A stretch of DNA of 64,000 bases from JAUNKE01 sp041853585. GTDB taxonomy: Bacteria > Bacillota > Clostridia > Peptostreptococcales > Filifactoraceae. A model generated the notes under the pieces. It saw nothing but the letters and a program-made list of their open reading frames with translations, was not told where the DNA came from and did no database searches. The DNA lies in NCBI GenBank assembly GCA_041853585.1, contig JBGZSM010000092.1, positions 1-64,000 on the forward strand, in the 5' to 3' direction. A program made the translations under genes and the position numbers. This document shows positions 6,501 to 14,220 of the stretch, piece after piece. The stretch's first letter is position 1; each line of letters starts with the position of its first letter.

Positions 6501-8636
6501 TTATATTTCAAGCTGGATGGCTTGTTTCTTGGGTGATTTTGGAATTTTTACGGCTTTGCTTGCATATTTTTCATCGTCCGTTTCGGTGACGGCAATCACT
6601 TTGCTGTTTTTTGCCAACCGAACCACCTGAACTCCTTGCGAAGTTCTCGACGAAACCGTATTGATAAGCGAAGTGTCAAATCGCAAATAGGAATCCGCAT
6701 CGGTGAGCAGAACAATTTCTTTGTCCTCCGCCAGCGGGAATGTATCGACCAATTTGGATTTGTCGCTATACGCATTTTGTAATTTTTTGCGGAAGCCTTT
6801 GGTTTTGTAGGCATCCAAATCGATTTTGGCAACCTTTCCGTTTTCAAAAACATTGATTATCATTTTAAAATCGGAATTCGGATTTACCGTTCGAAGAATA
6901 TTTTCGTCTTTGTCAAAACCCATCGCACTCGGCAAATACAGCCCGAGATTCGACGCTTTGGTTTCATCCATCTCATGCAATCTCATCTGATAGAGATTGA
7001 ATTTGTCGGTGATGAACCAAATCGTATCCGAATTGTTCGCGACAAAGATATCCAACATCTCATCATCGTCTTTAAGCTTTTGTTCATTGCTGCGCTTGAG
7101 CGAGAGCTCGGTGATTTTTTTGAAATAACCGTGCTTGGTTACAAAAATATTGACCGGGAATTCTTCGATTTTTTCGTCGCCGTCATGATACTGCACTTCG
7201 TCTTTTTCAAGAATGCTCGTTTTTCTGCCCGTATCATATTTTTTGATAATCAAACGAAGCTCGTTTATCATTTCTTTGTTCTGCAACTTTTCACTTTGCA
7301 AAAACTTGTTGCCCTGCTCGATTTCCGCCTGCAGTTTTTCAATTTCTTCCAAGCGTTTCAAAATATATTCTTTGTTGAGATTGCGCAATTTGATTTCGGC
7401 AATGTATTCCGCCTGCTCCTGATTGAGCGAAAACACTTCCATCAGCGTCGGAACGACATCTTTTTCCTTCTCCGTTCCGCGAATGATTTTGATAACCTTG
7501 TCGATATCGACGAGCACCGCTTTGAGCCCGAGCAGCAAATTGAGTTTTTCGGATTTCTTTTCGATGTCAAAGCGAGTTCGCTTCTGAAGCACATCCCGAC
7601 GGAAATCCACCCAATGTCCGATAATTCCCGGAACGCCGAGCACCATCGGCTGATTGCCGATAAGCACATTGAAGTTGCAGGAGAAGGAATCTTCCAAAGT
7701 CGTGTTTTTGAACAATTTGAGCATGAGCTCATGCGGATCCTGCGATTTGCGATAATCAATCGCAATTTTGAGTCCCTGCAAATCCGTCTCATCTCGAATA
7801 TCCAAAATTTCTTTGACCTTGCCCGCCTTCATCATCTCCACCACTTTTTCAATGATTGCCTCAAGTGTCGTCGTATATGGAATTTCGTAAATCTCAATCA
7901 AGCCATGCTTTTTGTCTACGCGATATTTTCCGCGCATGCGAAAACTTCCTCTTCCCGATTCCAAAATCTCGCGCATTTCTTCCCGGTCGAGTATCAATTC
8001 CGCGCCCGTCGGAAAATCCGGTGCAATGATATAGTCTTGCGGATTGACGGTCGGATTATCCAAGTAGGCAATCGTGTACTCCAGCATTTCTTTCATATTG
8101 AAGCTTGGAATGGAGCTTGCCATACCGACCGCGATTCCTTTGTTCGCATTGATAAGGATGTTCGGAAATTTGGACGGAAGCAAAGTCGGCTCCTTCATCG
8201 AAGCATCGTAGTTGTCGACAAATTCGACGGTATTTTTGTCGATGTCCGAAAAAAGTTCTTCACAAATTTCCATCAACTTGACTTCAGTATATCGCGAAGC
8301 CGCATATTTCATATCGCGCGAATAATTTTTCCCGAAGTTTCCCTTCGAATCCACATAGGGATAGAGCAGGGATTCGTTGTTCTTCGTCATTCGCACCATG
8401 GTTTCATAAATCGGTATATCGCCATGCGGATTGAGTTTCATGGTCTGTCCGACGACATTCGCGGATTTTGTCTTGCCGGATTTTATCAGATTCATCTTAT
8501 ACATCGTGTAGAGCAACTTCCGATGCGAAGGCTTGAAACCGTCAATCTGCGGAATCGCTCTCGACACGATAACACTCATCGCATAGGGCATATAGTTGTC
8601 TTTGAGTGTATCAACGATATTCTTTGATGTGTTCAT
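6501..8636 (-). CDS. Type IIA topoisomerase subunit A (ParC/GyrA-like)
   Basis: The breakage-reunion subunit of a type IIA DNA topoisomerase. The active-site pair R115-Y116 lies in KYAASRYTEVK. FKPSHRKLLYTMY and GQTMKLNPHGD are the conserved winged-helix and tower segments. At 711 residues it is shorter than a canonical GyrA or ParC (about 800), and the C-terminal wrapping domain, which determines supercoiling, appears reduced. The gene lies 2 nt after the ATPase subunit gene. This pair looks like the additional topoisomerase IV-like enzyme found in many Clostridia rather than gyrase, but this is a family-level judgement. Confidence 0.88.
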   Translation of the reverse strand: MNTSKNIVDTLKDNYMPYAMSVIVSRAIPQIDGFKPSHRKLLYTMYKMNLIKSGKTKSANVVGQTMKLNPHGDIPIYETMVRMTKNNESLLYPYVDSKGNFGKNYSRDMKYAASRYTEVKLMEICEELFSDIDKNTVEFVDNYDASMKEPTLLPSKFPNILINANKGIAVGMASSIPSFNMKEMLEYTIAYLDNPTVNPQDYIIAPDFPTGAELILDREEMREILESGRGSFRMRGKYRVDKKHGLIEIYEIPYTTTLEAIIEKVVEMMKAGKVKEILDIRDETDLQGLKIAIDYRKSQDPHELMLKLFKNTTLEDSFSCNFNVLIGNQPMVLGVPGIIGHWVDFRRDVLQKRTRFDIEKKSEKLNLLLGLKAVLVDIDKVIKIIRGTEKEKDVVPTLMEVFSLNQEQAEYIAEIKLRNLNKEYILKRLEEIEKLQAEIEQGNKFLQSEKLQNKEMINELRLIIKKYDTGRKTSILEKDEVQYHDGDEKIEEFPVNIFVTKHGYFKKITELSLKRSNEQKLKDDDEMLDIFVANNSDTIWFITDKFNLYQMRLHEMDETKASNLGLYLPSAMGFDKDENILRTVNPNSDFKMIINVFENGKVAKIDLDAYKTKGFRKKLQNAYSDKSKLVDTFPLAEDKEIVLLTDADSYLRFDTSLINTVSSRTSQGVQVVRLAKNSKVIAVTETDDEKYASKAVKIPKSPKKQAIQLEI

Positions 8637-8638
8637 AA

Positions 8639-10606
8639 TTATAATTCATCAATCTGATTCATATAATATGAACCAAATTCCTCGATAAATTCCTTTCTGT
8701 TTTTTATATCATCCCCCAACAATACCTCAAAGGTATCTTTCGTACTCTCCTCATCGGTCGGCGTGACCTTCACCAATCGTCTCGTCTCCGGACTCATAGT
8801 GGTTTTCCAAAGCATCTGCGGGTCGTTCTCCCCGAGTCCTTTGGAGCGATGAATCTTGTACTCGGATTTTATCTTGTTGACAATCAGATTTTTCTCATTG
8901 TCATTGTATGCAAAATAGCTGCTCTTCTTCGTTTCAATTTCATAAAGCGGCGACTCGGCAATGAAGATTTTACCTTGATTGATAAGAGTCGGCGTCAATT
9001 TGTAAAACAGTGTGAGCAACAGCGTGCGTATCTGAAAACCGTCCACATCGGCATCGGTACAGATAATTACCTTGCTCCAGCGCAGATTGTCGATATCAAA
9101 TTTGCTCAGGTCTTTGGCATATTTGCTCTCAACTTCGATGCCCGTACCCAGCACCTTGATGATATCCACGATGATTTCGGAGCTGAACACTTTGTTGAGG
9201 TCGGCCTTCAAACAGTTCAATATCTTTCCGCGAATCGGAATGATGGCCTGAAACTCCGCATCGCGAGCAAGTTTACAAGCGCCGAGCGCCGAATCTCCCT
9301 CCACGATATAGAGCTCTCGCTTGCTCACATCTTTGGAGCGGCAATCGACAAATTTTTTGATACGATTCGTCGCATCGACGGTGCCCGACAACTTTCCTTT
9401 GAGCGCCTGTCTCGTCTTCTCCGCATTCTCTCGCGAGCGCTTATTGACCAAAATCTGATTGAGAATTTTTTCCGCAACCTCTTTGTTTTCTATAAAATAA
9501 ATCTTGAGTTTTTCTTTTATAAAATCCGTCAGCGCTTCTTGAATGAAACGATTGTTGACCGCCTTCTTGGTCTGATTCTCATAAGAAGTCTGTGTCGAAA
9601 AGGAATTGACGATAATCACCAAGCTCTCTTGGATATCGACAAAGGAAACCTTCTTCTCGTTTTTCTGATACTTGTTAAAATACTTGAGCTGACTGTCAAT
9701 CGCATAAACAAATGCCGTCTTGACCGCCTTGTCCGGAGAGCCGCCGTATTCCAAATAACTGGAGTTATGGTAATATTCGATCACCGAAGTCGCTTTTGTA
9801 AAAGCAAAAGCAAATTCCGCCTTGAGTCGATACTCCGGCTTGTCCTCGCGGTCGCGACCTTTCGCCTCCAACTCAAAAATTTGCGGCGGCATCAGCTCAT
9901 CGCCGGCAGTCGCCTCTTGAATATAGTCCATAATCCCGTTTTCGTACAGAAAATCGAATCGCTCGCCGCTTCTTTCATCCGTCAAGACGAATTTCAGATT
10001 CTTATTGACGATGGCTTGCTTTTTTATCGTATCCATATAAAATTCAAGCGGAATATCGATATCGGTAAAAACTTCAATATCCGGCTTGAATGTGATTTCC
10101 GTAAAAGTTTGTTTGTTCTGCGCAGGCGACTTTTGCAATCCGCCGATATTAAATCCTTTTTCAAAGTGAAGCTCATACAAAAAATCATCCCTTTGAACTT
10201 TTACATCCATATACTCCGATGCATATTGTGTGGCACAAAGTCCCAATCCGTTCAGACCCAATGAATACTCATAAGTTTCATCAGCGGAATATTTTCCCCC
10301 TGCGTAGAGTTCTTCAAAAACCAATTCATAATTGAATCGATTCTCAACCGGATTGAAGTCGAGCGGAATTCCTCGCCCTCTATCTTTAATGGTAATCGAA
10401 TCATCCGCATGACGAATCACCGTAATCTCACTTCCGTAACCCGCTCGAAATTCGTCAATGGAGTTGGACAAAATCTCAAACATCGTATGCCGGCAACCGT
10501 CGATTCCGTCCGATCCGAAAATAACACTCGGTCGAAGTCTTACTCGATCCGGCCCCTTGAGCGAGCTGATACTGGTATTGTCATATTTCATCTTATTTTT
10601 GCTCAT
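8639..10606 (-). CDS. Type IIA topoisomerase subunit B (ParE/GyrB-like)
   Basis: ATPase/Toprim subunit of the enzyme, 655 residues. The GHKL site shows E44, N48 and D51 in FEILSNSIDEFRAG and the glycine box DRGRGIP near 75-81. The Toprim metal site is seen as IVEGDSALGA and TDADVDGFQIRTLLL, followed by the RSKGLGEND segment. It pairs with the ParC-like product encoded directly downstream. The N-terminus (DRVRLRPSVIFGSDG) differs from the KRPGMYIG of GyrB, supporting a divergent second enzyme. It is the first gene of an operon that continues into tkt and dut. Confidence 0.88.
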   Translation of the reverse strand: MSKNKMKYDNTSISSLKGPDRVRLRPSVIFGSDGIDGCRHTMFEILSNSIDEFRAGYGSEITVIRHADDSITIKDRGRGIPLDFNPVENRFNYELVFEELYAGGKYSADETYEYSLGLNGLGLCATQYASEYMDVKVQRDDFLYELHFEKGFNIGGLQKSPAQNKQTFTEITFKPDIEVFTDIDIPLEFYMDTIKKQAIVNKNLKFVLTDERSGERFDFLYENGIMDYIQEATAGDELMPPQIFELEAKGRDREDKPEYRLKAEFAFAFTKATSVIEYYHNSSYLEYGGSPDKAVKTAFVYAIDSQLKYFNKYQKNEKKVSFVDIQESLVIIVNSFSTQTSYENQTKKAVNNRFIQEALTDFIKEKLKIYFIENKEVAEKILNQILVNKRSRENAEKTRQALKGKLSGTVDATNRIKKFVDCRSKDVSKRELYIVEGDSALGACKLARDAEFQAIIPIRGKILNCLKADLNKVFSSEIIVDIIKVLGTGIEVESKYAKDLSKFDIDNLRWSKVIICTDADVDGFQIRTLLLTLFYKLTPTLINQGKIFIAESPLYEIETKKSSYFAYNDNEKNLIVNKIKSEYKIHRSKGLGENDPQMLWKTTMSPETRRLVKVTPTDEESTKDTFEVLLGDDIKNRKEFIEEFGSYYMNQIDEL

Positions 10607-10640
10607 ACTTTTCTCTCTCTACAATAATATTTCCTATACT

Positions 10641-10669
10641 ATCCTATCATACCTACGATGAAATGTAAA
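10641..10669 (-). promoter_or_regulatory. Promoter of the topoisomerase-tkt-dut operon
   Basis: TTTACA and TAGGAT spaced by 17 bp on the minus strand, about 35 nt upstream of the ParE-like start codon. It diverges from the selenoprotein promoter. Confidence 0.55.
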
Positions 10670-10777
10670 CAGAACAAATCACGCAAAATCAACAATTTGA
10701 TTAACAAAAAAATCCCCTTTGACAATAACTTCAAAAAAGATTTTAAAAAAGAATTCCGAGTGATTCGGTATAGTATC

Positions 10778-10806
10778 TTTACAAAGTAATAATAATAGGT
10801 TATAAT
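10778..10806 (+). promoter_or_regulatory. Promoter of the HesB-like selenoprotein
   Basis: TTTACA (10778-10783) and a perfect TATAAT (10801-10806) with 17-bp spacing. An alternative TTGACA lies upstream at 10719-10724. AAGGAG precedes the ATG at 10841. Confidence 0.7.
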
Positions 10807-10840
10807 TGCTATAGAAAAATTTTATAAGAAGGAGAATTTT

Positions 10841-11164
10841 ATGAGCATAAATGTAAATAAAGATGCATTAGCGGAACTGAAAAGCATTCTCGAAGAACGA
10901 GAAATCGCTGAAAGAACAGTTCGCCTATTTGTTTCGGGCGTTGGTTGAGGCGGTCCGCAATTTAACCTTTCCATCGACGAAAAGGCAGACGATGATATTG
11001 CGGTGGATGTGGACGACTTCACATTTATCGTGGAAAAAGGTCTCGTTGACGAATTCGGAGATTTTGAGGTTAAGTTTTTTGATCAGGATGGTCAAAGAGG
11101 AATTTATGTTGAACCGACAGTTAAAGCGGGCGGCGGATGTTCCGGATGCTCCGGCGGATGCTAA
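10841..11164 (+). CDS. HesB-like selenoprotein (in-frame UGA)
   Basis: One continuous frame of 107 codons runs from ATG 10841 (ribosome-binding site AAGGAG) to TAA 11162-11164 if the TGA at 10946-10948 is read as selenocysteine, residue 36. The context is GVG-U-GGPQF, where HesB/IscA-like relatives have a cysteine in GxGCGGP. Similarity to the family continues on both sides: the N-terminal AL..LK helix, the LSIDEKADDDI segment after the UGA, and the C-terminal GGGCSGCSGGC tail. A possible SECIS hairpin lies at 10966-10985 (CCTTTC against GAAAAGG with one bulged A). Standard gene callers would miss or split this gene. Its role may be thiol/selenol redox or metal-cluster handling; this is not established. 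Confidence 0.85.
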
Positions 11165-11172
11165 GAATTCAT

Positions 11173-11199
11173 GGACTGACAATTGTCGGTCCTTTTTTT
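11173..11199 (+). terminator. Terminator of the selenoprotein gene
   Basis: GGACTGAC-AATT-GTCGGTCC (one G-U pair) followed by seven T, 8 nt after the stop codon. Its position confirms that transcription is meant to run past the UGA to the TAA. The spacer from 11200 to 11390 shows no gene. Confidence 0.92.
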
Positions 11200-11390
11200 G
11201 CGATTTCAATTGAGAATTGCGATTGGAGATTGGCTGAAAGAATAGCTTTCGCGTTATGGAATGTGTTTCTTCCTTTATATAATATTTCTGCGATATATTT
11301 TTTCTCTTCCTCCTCAACACTTTATTATTCCTTTCTAACTCAAATTTTTTATTCTCACGCAAGCTTTTTGAAATAAATATTAAAAATCAG

Positions 11391-11428
11391 TTGACAAGTA
11401 CGAGTTATTATTGTTCAATAATAATAAC
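11391..11428 (+). promoter_or_regulatory. TTGACA box with overlapping 9-bp inverted repeat (candidate operator)
   Basis: TTGACA at 11391-11396 is followed by GTTATTATT (11404-11412), a 7-bp spacer, and AATAATAAC (11420-11428), a perfect dyad that covers the expected -10 region. This is a typical repressor arrangement, but no regulator can be assigned. The -10 box itself is poor. Confidence 0.5.
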
Positions 11429-11460
11429 AGTTAGAATTCTTAGTTATGGAAGGAGAAATT

Positions 11461-11688
11461 ATGTCAGCACCTTATTCTTATGCACAAATGTTGGAAGAAA
11501 TATTGGCGGACCTTGCCTATGGTGTACTATCGCCGAACAGCACGATTTATATTAAGCGCGGAGAAGAAAAATTCGGCTACCGACCGATTATCGACTATTT
11601 CAATAATAAACAGGAAGACGAGAGCTTTGTTCCCGTCAATGTTCAGGAGTGCATTGCCGAATTGAAGGAAATGAGCAAAATTCGCTAA
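11461..11688 (+). CDS. Small conserved-looking protein of unknown function
   Basis: I do not recognise this 75-residue protein. It starts MSAPYSYAQMLEEILADLAYG, has a central IYIKRGEEKFGYRPIIDY stretch and an amphipathic C-terminal helix (VQECIAELKEMSKI). There is no signal peptide or membrane segment. The ATG at 11461 has a strong ribosome-binding site (GGAAGGAG); an in-frame ATG at 11446 lacks one. The gene has its own promoter-operator and terminator, and so is a genuine, separately regulated unit between the selenoprotein and the lysine operon. Confidence 0.75.
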   Translation: MSAPYSYAQMLEEILADLAYGVLSPNSTIYIKRGEEKFGYRPIIDYFNNKQEDESFVPVNVQECIAELKEMSKIR

Positions 11689-11741
11689 TTTAAAATGCGA
11701 TTTCGCTCAAAAATCTTTTTGCAACAAAAATATTGTAATCT

Positions 11742-11776
11742 AAAATCCCAATCGCTTCCGACTGGGATTTTTTCAT
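11742..11776 (+). terminator. Terminator of the small gene
   Basis: AATCCCA-A-TCG / CGA-C-TGGGATT stem with a CTTC loop followed by TTTTTTCATTTTTT, about 55 nt after the stop codon. Confidence 0.85.
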
Positions 11777-11808
11777 TTTTTCCTATTTGAATCGCTTATC
11801 TGATTGAG

Positions 11809-11840
11809 GTATTTTGAACTCCTACAGGACTTCAAAATAC
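11809..11840. repeat. Hairpin downstream of kamE
   Basis: GTATTTTGAA-C-TCCT and AGGA-C-TTCAAAATAC pair over 14 bp with one C-C mismatch and a 2-nt loop. It lies 20 nt beyond the kamE stop codon. No U-run follows on the minus strand, so it may be a 3'-end stabilising hairpin rather than a simple terminator. Confidence 0.5.
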
Positions 11841-11859
11841 TTATGACCGTTACTTTCAG

Positions 11860-12645
11860 CTATTGTGCCTTATTATACATTTCGGTAACGGCAAAGCTTG
11901 CTACATCGTCCGCATATTTTCCCGGTCCGAATCCCGCATCGTAGCCAAGCTCTTTGGCAAGCTCATGCGTGATACGCGGCCCGCCGCAAAGCAATACGAT
12001 ATCTTCACGAATTCCCTCGGCTTCAATCAGCTCCACCAATTCGGTCAGGTTTTGAATATGCACATTTTTTTGTGTTACGGTTTGAGAAACCAACAATACA
12101 TCAGCTTTCAACTCTTTGGCTTTTTTGATGAATTCTTCATTCGGCACCTGGCTGCCCAGATTGTATGCTTCAATCATCTCATAGCGCTCCAAACCGTAGT
12201 GACCCGCATAACCTTTCATATTCATAATCGCATCGATGCCTACCGTATGCGCGTCCGTTCCGGTACTTGCACCGACCACGACGATTTTGCGTTTGATATT
12301 TTGTTTGATATATTCATCAACCTCGTGCATATCCATCACATCCACATCGATACTCTGTACCACAATGTCGTCGTAATTTACCGTATGAGTCAAACTTCCG
12401 TACACGACAAAGAATGTAAACTCTTTGTCCAACGCGTGATGATGAACGACCGACGGCTCTTCCAATCCCATCTTCTTCGCCAACTCTTTCGCCGCTTCGA
12501 TGGATTTTTCGCAATCGGCAACCGGAAGTGTAAAGCTGAGCTGAACTTTTCCGTCATTCATCGTATCGCCATAAGGCTTGAGTTTGGTTAAATCCAAATC
12601 CTTATCAAAATCTTTTGCATCCATTGAATATAGTCCTGAACCCAT
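11860..12645 (-). CDS. kamE: D-lysine 5,6-aminomutase, beta subunit
   Basis: KamE carries the B12-binding domain of the adenosylcobalamin- and PLP-dependent enzyme that moves the terminal amino group of D-lysine or beta-lysine. The base-off cobalamin motif is D131-A-H133-T-V-G136 in GTDAHTVGIDAIMN. K144 is at the position of the lysine that binds PLP in characterised enzymes. The C-terminal Rossmann fold (VLLCGGPRITHELAKELGYDAGFGPG) closes the motif. At 261 residues it has normal length. The gene is the last of the lysine-fermentation operon, 2 nt after kamD. Confidence 0.96.
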   Translation of the reverse strand: MGSGLYSMDAKDFDKDLDLTKLKPYGDTMNDGKVQLSFTLPVADCEKSIEAAKELAKKMGLEEPSVVHHHALDKEFTFFVVYGSLTHTVNYDDIVVQSIDVDVMDMHEVDEYIKQNIKRKIVVVGASTGTDAHTVGIDAIMNMKGYAGHYGLERYEMIEAYNLGSQVPNEEFIKKAKELKADVLLVSQTVTQKNVHIQNLTELVELIEAEGIREDIVLLCGGPRITHELAKELGYDAGFGPGKYADDVASFAVTEMYNKAQ

Positions 12646-12647
12646 AG

Positions 12648-14207
12648 TTACACCTCCTTGGAATGTAGCATCAAATCAATAAATGGATTGTAGTATTTGC
12701 TGTCTTTTACAATTACGCCGCTGAGACCTTTACCCCCGTCAATCGGTCGCTTCACGCCCCCGAAAATTCCTTTTTCCAAAGTGGTAAACAATCCGTTTTT
12801 CTCAATTTCTTTGAGCAGCGCATTCGCATCGCTCAATACTTTGTTCGCGCGTTGCTGCATGATACCGTCTTTTTTGAATTCCAACTCTTCGCCTAAATCT
12901 TCCATATTGTTGAAGATATATTGCGCGTTGGCAATCGAAAGCGCACGGTCGGACATAAAAGGCGTGTGAATCGCTTCGGTCAACATTCCGAGCAAATGCA
13001 ATTTTTGTCCCGTCATAATCGTTACCATGTTGAACAATGTATCTTGAATATGACCCTTGAAAATGTCGCCCGTCATAAATTTTGTCGGCGGCATGTATTT
13101 GAGCGGCGCTTTGGGGAAAATTTCTCTCGCCATCTGCGCCTGTGCCAATTCATAGACAAAACCGTTTTTAAGCTCCGGGTCCATCTCAAAAGCATGACCC
13201 AATCCCATCTGTTCTTCCGGCAATCCCGCTACGAGTGCGAATTGCTCATTGATGAATTGTGATGCCAACACGGTATGAGCTTCTTCAAAAGCGTCTGCCG
13301 TTGTCAGGTAGTTGTCCTCACCGGTATTGATGATAACGCCCGCAAAACCGTTGATGATTCGTGAGAAATATTGGTCAACCATTGTACGCTTCATATTGAT
13401 ATCACGGAACAAGATTCCATAGAGCGCGTCGTTGAGCATCACATCGAGTCGCTCCAAAGAGCCCATCGCCGCAATTTCCGGCATGCAAAGTCCCGAGCAG
13501 TAGTTACAAAGTCGGATATATCTTCCCAATTCTTCACCGGCTTCGTCCAATGCGGCTCTCATCAGACGGAAGTTTTCCTGCGTTGCATAGGTTCCACCGA
13601 ATCCTTCGGTCGTCGCCCCGAATGGAACATAGTCCAAAAGCGATTGTCCGGTTGTACGAATAACCGCGATGATATCCGCTCCCTGCTTCGCCGCCGCAAC
13701 CGCCTGTGTGATATCTTCATAGATATTTCCGGTCGCAACGATAACATATAGATAAGGGCCTGATTTGTCCCCGAATTTTGCTAAATACTCTTCGCGCTGT
13801 TTTCTATTCTTCGCGATGGTTTTTACAGTTTCCTTTGCAATCTCGTCAATCGCCAATTTGATTTCAAAACTGTCCTTCATCGGAACAGTTGTCAAATTCA
13901 ATTCGCCCGCCGCAACTTTTTCCGCAATTTCCTGTGGCGAAAGATTATAATTCAGCATCGCATTGCCGATATAAATCGCCGCTCCGACTCCGAGTCCGTT
14001 GCCGGCTTCGATATTCTCCACCACGACATTCGGTAAAGGGACTCCCATGTCGTTGATTCCGTCGATTCCAAGCAGTCTGCAAATCGTACGCTCCACCGCT
14101 ACGGTCGAGTGATTGTCAATAAATTTTTGAGTACCTGCTGCAATTGACCTTGCGATTTCACGAGAACTCTCAACAAGTTCCGCATTCAAATTCAATTTAC
14201 TTTTCAT
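12648..14207 (-). CDS. kamD: D-lysine 5,6-aminomutase, alpha subunit
   Basis: KamD (519 residues) is the TIM-barrel substrate- and PLP-binding subunit that acts with KamE. Recognisable family stretches include the N-terminal LNLNAELVESSREIARSIA, ADIIAVIRTTGQSLLDYVPFGATTEG, and the C-terminal VKRPIDGGKGLSGV. It isomerises L-beta-lysine to 3,5-diaminohexanoate in the route to butyrate and acetate. The gene follows the two reactivation-factor genes kamB and kamC and is followed at once by kamE, so the catalytic subunits and their repair factors are made together. Confidence 0.96.
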   Translation of the reverse strand: MKSKLNLNAELVESSREIARSIAAGTQKFIDNHSTVAVERTICRLLGIDGINDMGVPLPNVVVENIEAGNGLGVGAAIYIGNAMLNYNLSPQEIAEKVAAGELNLTTVPMKDSFEIKLAIDEIAKETVKTIAKNRKQREEYLAKFGDKSGPYLYVIVATGNIYEDITQAVAAAKQGADIIAVIRTTGQSLLDYVPFGATTEGFGGTYATQENFRLMRAALDEAGEELGRYIRLCNYCSGLCMPEIAAMGSLERLDVMLNDALYGILFRDINMKRTMVDQYFSRIINGFAGVIINTGEDNYLTTADAFEEAHTVLASQFINEQFALVAGLPEEQMGLGHAFEMDPELKNGFVYELAQAQMAREIFPKAPLKYMPPTKFMTGDIFKGHIQDTLFNMVTIMTGQKLHLLGMLTEAIHTPFMSDRALSIANAQYIFNNMEDLGEELEFKKDGIMQQRANKVLSDANALLKEIEKNGLFTTLEKGIFGGVKRPIDGGKGLSGVIVKDSKYYNPFIDLMLHSKEV

Positions 14208-14220
14208 ATTCTACTCCTTT

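Noticed and set aside
6975..8627. Very long plus-strand frame opposite the ParC-like gene
   Set aside because: It is the mirror of a highly biased coding frame. The minus-strand gene has catalytic motifs and correct length; the plus translation (Phe/His/Arg-rich) has none.
8849..10264. Long plus-strand frame opposite the ParE-like gene
   Set aside because: Antisense shadow of a gene with clear GHKL and Toprim motifs.
10925..11362. Minus-strand frame across the selenoprotein
   Set aside because: It lies opposite the HesB-like frame and covers its terminator; no start signal.
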